Shown here one piece after another: positions 41,902 through 46,279 of a stretch of 46,279 nucleotides of DNA (positions within the stretch are counted from its first letter, which is position 1; each line of letters begins with the position of its first letter). The notes beneath the pieces were generated by a model. It was not told the origin of the DNA. It made no database searches and was given only the letters and a program-made list of their open reading frames with translations. Origin of the DNA: Actinophytocola sp. (lineage in GTDB: Bacteria > Actinomycetota > Actinomycetes > Mycobacteriales > Pseudonocardiaceae); the NCBI GenBank assembly GCA_009379975.1, contig WHSS01000010.1, forward strand, positions 1-46,279, written 5' to 3'. The translations under genes and the position numbers were made by a program.

Positions 41902-42819
41902 TCACGGCGCGTGATATTTCTCGACATCGGCCGCCGCCGGTGGCTCCGCGCCACTGCGCGACACCGTGATCGCGGCCGCGGTCGCCGCGAATCCCAGCGC
42001 GTGACGCCATTCCTCCGGCGTGAGCGCGGCCGGGTCCGAGACGGCCTGGCCGTGCAGCCACGCGAGCAGCGCGCCGAGGACGGTGTCTCCCGCGCCGATG
42101 GTGTCCACCGCCTCGGCGGGGACCGCGGGCACATGCAGTCCGTCGACCGATGGGGTGTAGACGGTCATGCCCGCCGCGCCGTCGGTCAGCACGACCGCGC
42201 CCGCTCCGGCCGCGAGCCAGCTCCGAAGCACCTCGGCGTGTGCGTCGCCGTCGGCCAGCCAGGCCGCGTCCGGCACGGACAGTTTCAGCAGCCGCACGTG
42301 GGGCAGCCACCCGGCGAAGCGGGCGCGATAGGCGCCGGCATCGGCGATGAGTCCGCTTCGGATATTGGGATCCAGCACGGTCAGCACACCGCGCCCGTGT
42401 TCCCGGCGCAGCATCGCCTCGTACGTGCTCGCGCCGGGTTCGAGCACCATGCCGAGCGTGCCCGTCGCGAACACGGTTACCTCGTCGGGTAGCGGACCGG
42501 GGTCCGCCACCAGCCGATCCGCGGTGCCTTCGGTGTAGAACGTGTACCGCGCGTGCCCGTCCTCGAGCGCCACGACGGCGAGGCTCGTCGGCTCCACGCC
42601 TCGCTGCGCCAGCGCGGTGTCCACACCGGATGCCGCGAGCCGCCCCAGCAGCGCATCACCGAAGGAGTCGGTGGAGAGCCGGGAGACGAAACCGGTCGGC
42701 GCGCCGAGCCGCGCGGCGGCCAGCGCGGCGTTGTACGGGCCGCCACCCAGCCGGGGCGCGAGCGTGCCGCCGCCCGCAGGCACCAGGTCGACCAGCGCCT
42801 CTCCCGCGACAACGATCAC
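41902..42819 (-). CDS. PfkB-family carbohydrate kinase (fructokinase-like)
   Basis: 305 aa ribokinase-fold enzyme. GGGPYNAALAAARLG is the N-terminal PfkB signature and DTIGAGDTVLGALLAW the C-terminal one, with the catalytic base Asp245. It should phosphorylate a sugar or nucleoside with ATP; bacterial fructokinases look most similar, but the substrate is open. Its GTG overlaps the TetR stop (GTGA), so it is co-expressed with that regulator, an unusual pairing. Confidence 0.9.
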   Translation of the reverse strand: MIVVAGEALVDLVPAGGGTLAPRLGGGPYNAALAAARLGAPTGFVSRLSTDSFGDALLGRLAASGVDTALAQRGVEPTSLAVVALEDGHARYTFYTEGTADRLVADPGPLPDEVTVFATGTLGMVLEPGASTYEAMLRREHGRGVLTVLDPNIRSGLIADAGAYRARFAGWLPHVRLLKLSVPDAAWLADGDAHAEVLRSWLAAGAGAVVLTDGAAGMTVYTPSVDGLHVPAVPAEAVDTIGAGDTVLGALLAWLHGQAVSDPAALTPEEWRHALGFAATAAAITVSRSGAEPPAAADVEKYHAP

Positions 42820-43427
42820 GGCGCCAGACCTCCCAGCAGCAGTTCGGCCAGCGCGCCGAACGCCTCCGCGTCCGCCACCCCGGCCCGGTCGCGGATGGTT
42901 CCGGTTTGGATGGCTTCCACCAGTACGCCGACCATCTCCGCGATCAAGCCGGCGTGCACCTCACGGAACACCCCGCTGCGCACCCCGTCGGCGATGAAGG
43001 CCGAGATGCGTTCGGCCGCCGCCCGGCTGTTGTGCTCGTACTCCGCGCGGGCGGGCGGAAAGTCGGCGATGTCTCGCATGAAGGCCGCCGACGCGCGATG
43101 CAACTCGTCCGAGACGCCCGCCAGGTAGGTGGCGATGACCTCCCGCGCGTCGGCCTTGCCGACGATGCGCTGCTCGATGGTGTGCGCGGCGCCCTTGAAG
43201 AACCCGCGCACGACCCGCGTCGCCAACTGCTCCTTGCTCGGCGCCAGCGCGTACAGCGTCGACTTGGAGCAGCTGAGCTGCGCGGCGAGGTCGTCGAGGG
43301 TGAACTCGATGAACCCCTTGGCGAGGAAGAGCTCTTCAAGGTCGGTGAGCAACGCCTGCTGCCGCGCGGTGAGCGGCTTGCGCGCCGCGCCCCGGTGCCC
43401 GGCCTGGTTTCGCGGGAGCATGCTCAC
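42816..43427 (-). CDS. TetR-family regulator
   Basis: 203 aa. Helix-turn-helix at about 22-68 (QQALLTDLEELFLAKGFIEFTLDDLAAQLSCSKSTLYALAPSKEQL), then a TetR_C domain of the type found in acyl-CoA-responsive regulators. It diverges from the acyl-CoA dehydrogenase gene across 62 bp containing repeated CAGTACTG boxes, so it very likely represses both genes. GTG 43427 or ATG 43421 could be the start; TACTGT lies 6 nt before the ATG. Confidence 0.9.
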   Translation of the reverse strand: MSMLPRNQAGHRGAARKPLTARQQALLTDLEELFLAKGFIEFTLDDLAAQLSCSKSTLYALAPSKEQLATRVVRGFFKGAAHTIEQRIVGKADAREVIATYLAGVSDELHRASAAFMRDIADFPPARAEYEHNSRAAAERISAFIADGVRSGVFREVHAGLIAEMVGVLVEAIQTGTIRDRAGVADAEAFGALAELLLGGLAP

Positions 43428-43428
43428 A

Positions 43429-43474
43429 CAGTAAACCAGTACTGCGATACGATCTACAGTACTGTTGCCAGTAC
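43429..43474. promoter_or_regulatory. CAGTACTG operator array between TetR and acyl-CoA dehydrogenase genes
   Basis: CAGTA at 43429, full palindromes CAGTACTG at 43437-43444 and 43457-43464, and CAGTAC at 43469-43474. The two full boxes are exactly 20 bp apart, on one DNA face, and flank a -10-like TACGAT (43448-43453) for the dehydrogenase gene. This is the expected layout of a TetR operator. Confidence 0.7.
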
Positions 43475-43489
43475 ACCTAGGAGTAGGTC

Positions 43490-44650
43490 ATGCCAGCCGA
43501 GCGCCTGTTGCCGACGACCGAGGCCGAGGACCTGCTCGCGCTCGCCCGAGACATCGCCCGCGAGGAACTCGCGCCGCTTGCCGGCGAGTTCGAGGCGGCT
43601 GAACGCTTTCCCCGCGAGCAGTTCCGGCTCCTGGGCAAGTCCGGCCTGCTCGGGCTGCCGTATCCGGAGCGCTGGGGTGGCGGCGACGTGACCTATGAGG
43701 TGTACCTGCAGGTGCTCGAGGAGCTCGCGACCGCATGGATGTCGGTCGGCGTCGGGCTCAGCGTGCACACCATGTCCTGCTTCGCGCTGGCCTACTACGG
43801 CACGGACGAGCAGCGGGAACGCTGGCTACCGGGCATGCTCGGCGGCGACCTGCTCGGCGCCTACGCGCTCTCCGAGTCCCACGCCGGATCCGATGCCGCC
43901 GCGCTGTCTACCCGCGCGGTCCGCGACGGCGACCGCTACCTCGTCACCGGCGCCAAGGCCTGGATCACGCACGGCGGCAAGGCCGACTTCTACACCACGA
44001 TGGTCCGCACCGGCGAGAAGGACGCTGCCGGCGGGAAGGGCAGCGGCATCAGCTGCCTGCTGGTCGACGCGGACACGCCCGGCCTTTCCGCGGCCCCGCC
44101 CGAACGCAAGATGGGCATGACCGCGTCCACCACGTCGCAACTGCTGTTCGAAGGCGCACCCGTCGGCGCCGACCGGCTCATCGGCGGCGAGGGCACCGGG
44201 CTCAAGATCGCGCTGGACTCGCTCGCCTCGGGCAGGCTCGGCATCGCGGCCTGCTCGGTCGGCCTGGCGCAGGCCGCACTGGACGAGGCGGTGGCCTACG
44301 CCAAACAGCGCACCCAGTTCGGGAAGTCGATCATCGAGTTCCAGGGCGTCGAGTTCCTGCTCGCCGACATGGCCGCCGCGGTGGAGTCCTCCCGGGCCAC
44401 CTACCTCGAGGCCGCGCGCCGCAAGGACCGGGGCCTGCCCTTCGCCCGGCAAGCCTCCATCGCCAAGCTGGTCGCGACCGACGCGGCGATGAAGGTGACC
44501 ACCGACGCGGTGCAGGTGCTCGGCGGCGCGGGTTACACCAAGGACTTCCCCGTCGAGCGCTACATGCGCGAAGCGAAGGTGCCGCAGATCTTCGAGGGCA
44601 CCAACCAGATCCAGCGCATGGTCATCGCCCGCGAACTGCGCAAAGGTTAG
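43490..44650 (+). CDS. Acyl-CoA dehydrogenase
   Basis: 386 aa, full length for the family. FAD-binding and substrate motifs are AYALSESHAGSDAAAL, AWITHGGKADFY, the R-T-QFGKSI region, and QVLGGAGYTKDFPVERYMREAK. The catalytic base is Glu369 in QIFEGTNQIQR, the short/medium-chain and butyryl type position. It oxidises an acyl-CoA and passes electrons to ETF. A good GGAG site (CTAGGAGTAGG) precedes the ATG. Control by the divergent TetR is indicated by the operator array. Confidence 0.95.
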   Translation: MPAERLLPTTEAEDLLALARDIAREELAPLAGEFEAAERFPREQFRLLGKSGLLGLPYPERWGGGDVTYEVYLQVLEELATAWMSVGVGLSVHTMSCFALAYYGTDEQRERWLPGMLGGDLLGAYALSESHAGSDAAALSTRAVRDGDRYLVTGAKAWITHGGKADFYTTMVRTGEKDAAGGKGSGISCLLVDADTPGLSAAPPERKMGMTASTTSQLLFEGAPVGADRLIGGEGTGLKIALDSLASGRLGIAACSVGLAQAALDEAVAYAKQRTQFGKSIIEFQGVEFLLADMAAAVESSRATYLEAARRKDRGLPFARQASIAKLVATDAAMKVTTDAVQVLGGAGYTKDFPVERYMREAKVPQIFEGTNQIQRMVIARELRKG

Positions 44651-44657
44651 GGCACGG

Positions 44658-45050
44658 CTAACGCGGCGTTGCCACTTTGATCCCGATGGCGGCCGCAACA
44701 GTCGCAAGTCGCTCGTCATAGGTGACGAACGCGTCCACTTCTTGCCCGAGCAGTAGCGCTGTGGCCAGATGAATGGCGTCCAGCGAGCGCAAGAAGGGCT
44801 CGGGAACGCGGCTCGCCGATTCCAAGACAGCGCCGCTGACGTCAACAAGACCGATACCTTCGAGGGCGATATCAACGCGCGGCAGCTGGCCACCGCCGGC
44901 CCGCAGGGCAGCACGGCGAGCCTCGATCACCAAGAGTCTGCTGGAGATGTGCTCGGTGTCTTTCCGCTCTGAAATGTAACTCCACAGAGCAGACGACTCC
45001 GGCTCTTGCCAGACCAACTTCACGAACGCTGACGTGTCGAAATAGATCAC
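44658..45050 (-). CDS. vapC: VapC-type PIN-domain toxin ribonuclease
   Basis: 130 aa. The PIN active site is visible: Asp5 (IYFDTSAFVKL), Glu43 (VIEARRA), Asp91 (SLDAIHLATA) and Asp112 (TYDERLA). It should be a Mg-dependent endoribonuclease neutralised by the antitoxin encoded just upstream. The GTG start overlaps the antitoxin stop (GTGA), a standard type II arrangement. Confidence 0.93.
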   Translation of the reverse strand: MIYFDTSAFVKLVWQEPESSALWSYISERKDTEHISSRLLVIEARRAALRAGGGQLPRVDIALEGIGLVDVSGAVLESASRVPEPFLRSLDAIHLATALLLGQEVDAFVTYDERLATVAAAIGIKVATPR

Positions 45051-45328
45051 CAGCGCTCCTCGTCGCGCAGCTCGGCGAGCGCTTCACTCAGCGGCTGCGC
45101 GCCTTCTGGCGCCTGTGGTGGCGGCGCGAGCTCGAAAATGCTGCGAGCCGCAGGACGGTACTGACCGGCAGCCTCGAGCCGCTCAAGCATCGGCCCCGCC
45201 TGCTCGGCCGGGACGAGGTAGGCGACCAGCTTGCCCCGGTCCGTCACGGCGACGTGCTCGCCGCCCTTCGCTAAGGCCACATATCGAGAGGCGTGCTGGC
45301 GCAGCTCACGGATGCCTACAGTTGCCAT
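45047..45328 (-). CDS. vapB: Phd/YefM-type antitoxin of the VapC toxin
   Basis: 93 aa. The N-terminal half (TVGIRELRQHASRYVALAKGGEHVAVTDRGKLVAYLVP) is a Phd/YefM DNA-binding and dimer domain. The C-terminal tail (SIFELAPPPQAPEGAQPLSEALAELRDEERW) should wrap the toxin. ATG at 45328 with the -10-like TACGCT 6 nt upstream. An inverted repeat upstream is the likely autoregulatory operator. Confidence 0.92.
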   Translation of the reverse strand: MATVGIRELRQHASRYVALAKGGEHVAVTDRGKLVAYLVPAEQAGPMLERLEAAGQYRPAARSIFELAPPPQAPEGAQPLSEALAELRDEERW

Positions 45329-45334
45329 GACGTT

Positions 45335-45356
45335 AGCGTAGCATTAGAAGTGCTAC
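45335..45356 (-). promoter_or_regulatory. Antitoxin operator/promoter
   Basis: GTAGCATTAGAAGTGCTAC (45338-45356) has 6-bp inverted arms GTAGCA/TGCTAC. It overlaps the -10-like TACGCT (45340-45335 on the minus strand) of the toxin-antitoxin operon. Autorepression by the antitoxin complex is the usual mechanism in such operons. Confidence 0.55.
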
Positions 45357-45366
45357 ATACGAGATT

Positions 45367-46230
45367 TCAGGCGCCTGGGACCTGGGCATCGGCTTCGAGG
45401 TACGGCTCGAGGTCGGTGATCCGCGCCAGCTCGACGGACTCGACCGGGAACCGTCTGCCCTGCACCACAACCGTGTGCCCGCCGAATTCGGCCGTCGCGA
45501 CCCACTGATCGGCCAGGAATGCGAAGGGCACCGGTTCGCCGTCAACCGGGATCGTGACGGCCGTCCAGTCCGGCTCCGGCCGCTCCTCGATCCCGCGCAG
45601 CTGGTGCTCGTCCGCAGCGGGGTCGCGCCGGAGCGCGACCCTGAATGCCAAGTCGTACGCCAGGTCGAGTGGTCGGCGCGCGTCGTCGTCGCGGACTTCG
45701 ACGTCGACGTAGCGCAAGCCCTCCCGTTCCGGATCGTGGTGGCTGAGTCCGAGTGCGGTGACCCGCATCGGCTCCCCCGGCCCGGAACTCGAGGCCGACG
45801 ATCCAAAGCGGCGGACACCCTGCCACGTCGGCACCAGGCCGTAGAGCGGGAACGGCGCCGTGCGGAACATGTCGGCCCGCTGCCCGAGAGCATGCTCGTG
45901 GGCCTTACGTGGGCTGATCGACCAGAGCAACGCTGACCAGAGCTGCGCGGCGACCATCTTGTGCCTGCCCCCGGTAAACGCCGTCGCCGCGAAGCGCAGC
46001 GCCACCGCGACGACGACTCCGATGGCGACGGCCCACCACCACCAACCGAGTACGCGATGCGCGAGCAAGCCGAGCCCGGCACCTAGCACGGCCGCCGCAA
46101 CGTAGATCCACGGCGCGGGATGCATCCTCCGGTGACTGCGAATGATGCCCACCAAGCGCACCGGCAGCCACCACGATCGGCCCCGACCTAGCGGCATCCG
46201 CGAATACTCGGCGCTCCCCTGACGACTCAT
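45367..46230 (-). CDS. Membrane-anchored protein of unknown function
   Basis: 287 aa. Two adjacent hydrophobic segments (about 43-59 and 63-85: WIYVAAAVLGAGLGLLAHRVLGW and VAIGVVVAVALRF) anchor it. The remaining 190 residues are a soluble domain with alternating strands (MRVTALGLSHHD, YVDVEVRDDD, WTAVTIPVDGEPVPFAFL, WVATAEFGGHTVVVQGRRFPVESVELARI). The last part resembles uncharacterised actinobacterial proteins only in general character. No catalytic motif is visible. The start could also lie at the Met near residue 12 or 36. Confidence 0.75.
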   Translation of the reverse strand: MSRQGSAEYSRMPLGRGRSWWLPVRLVGIIRSHRRMHPAPWIYVAAAVLGAGLGLLAHRVLGWWWWAVAIGVVVAVALRFAATAFTGGRHKMVAAQLWSALLWSISPRKAHEHALGQRADMFRTAPFPLYGLVPTWQGVRRFGSSASSSGPGEPMRVTALGLSHHDPEREGLRYVDVEVRDDDARRPLDLAYDLAFRVALRRDPAADEHQLRGIEERPEPDWTAVTIPVDGEPVPFAFLADQWVATAEFGGHTVVVQGRRFPVESVELARITDLEPYLEADAQVPGA

Positions 46231-46242
46231 CTGGTCAGGGTT

Positions 46243-46279
46243 AGCCGGAACTCGCGCCGTGGAAGCCGGAACTCGCGCC
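46243..46279. repeat. Direct repeat at window end
   Basis: AGCCGGAACTCGCGCC occurs twice with a 21-bp period (46243 and 46264) and may continue past the window. It lies upstream of the minus-strand membrane protein gene. Confidence 0.6.

Overview
The window is high-GC actinobacterial DNA. Its gene content and order fit the family Pseudonocardiaceae, and an Amycolatopsis-like genome is my best guess. The clues are the coenzyme F420 genes fbiA-fbiB lying near manB and wbbL, as in mycobacteria, many GTG/TTG starts, apparently leaderless genes, an actinobacterial integration host factor, and several families of short intergenic repeats. The assignment is by inference; no 16S or other marker gene is present.

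Layout. 1-3.2 kb: a secreted subtilisin-like protease cut by the window edge, then a coupled ferredoxin-DapC pair. 3.5-6.4 kb: the F420 operon fbiA-fbiB-Nudix. 6.4-8.9 kb: a decayed IS200/IS605-type 3' end, a YtrA-type GntR regulator, a TetR regulator and an unknown membrane protein. 8.9-21.2 kb: a cell-surface polysaccharide region (ManB-like nucleotidyltransferase, WbbL-like rhamnosyltransferase, three GT4 enzymes, one GT2 and a GT2-GT4 double enzyme). This region is interrupted by an IS607-type element with an intact TnpB, an extra small gene and a dead transposase. 21.3-26.8 kb: a MacAB-like export operon facing a two-component system. 26.8-29.8 kb: a DtxR/MntR-type regulator, a GNAT acetyltransferase and a YtcJ-like amidohydrolase. 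29.9-32.9 kb: an enoyl-CoA hydratase, acyl-CoA synthetase and TetR operon with a candidate operator. 32.9-35.3 kb: an Sfp-type phosphopantetheinyl transferase, isochorismate synthase and an mIHF-type protein. 35.8-40.2 kb: FadD, a GGCT-like protein and an ABC-2 transporter. 40.4-46.3 kb: citrate synthase, a PfkB kinase with TetR diverging from an acyl-CoA dehydrogenase, a VapBC-type toxin-antitoxin pair, and a membrane protein.

The most unusual content is non-coding. One repeat family (four copies; ends carry TTATTCAC / GTGAATAAC) always lies just upstream of a start codon in the same orientation, often running straight into the Shine-Dalgarno sequence. A second family (three copies; GCGCTGAAAGACGC ends) supplies the stop codons of the genes it touches. 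A third family and a very long perfect hairpin lie between convergent genes. Several genes appear leaderless, with a -10-like hexamer 6-8 nt before the start codon, and one divergent glycosyltransferase pair seems to share a single symmetric -10 element.

The IS607-type element sits exactly at the start codon of a glycosyltransferase, so the predicted guide end of its omega RNA runs into that gene. All functional calls come from reading the translated sequence and recalled family knowledge; no database search was run.
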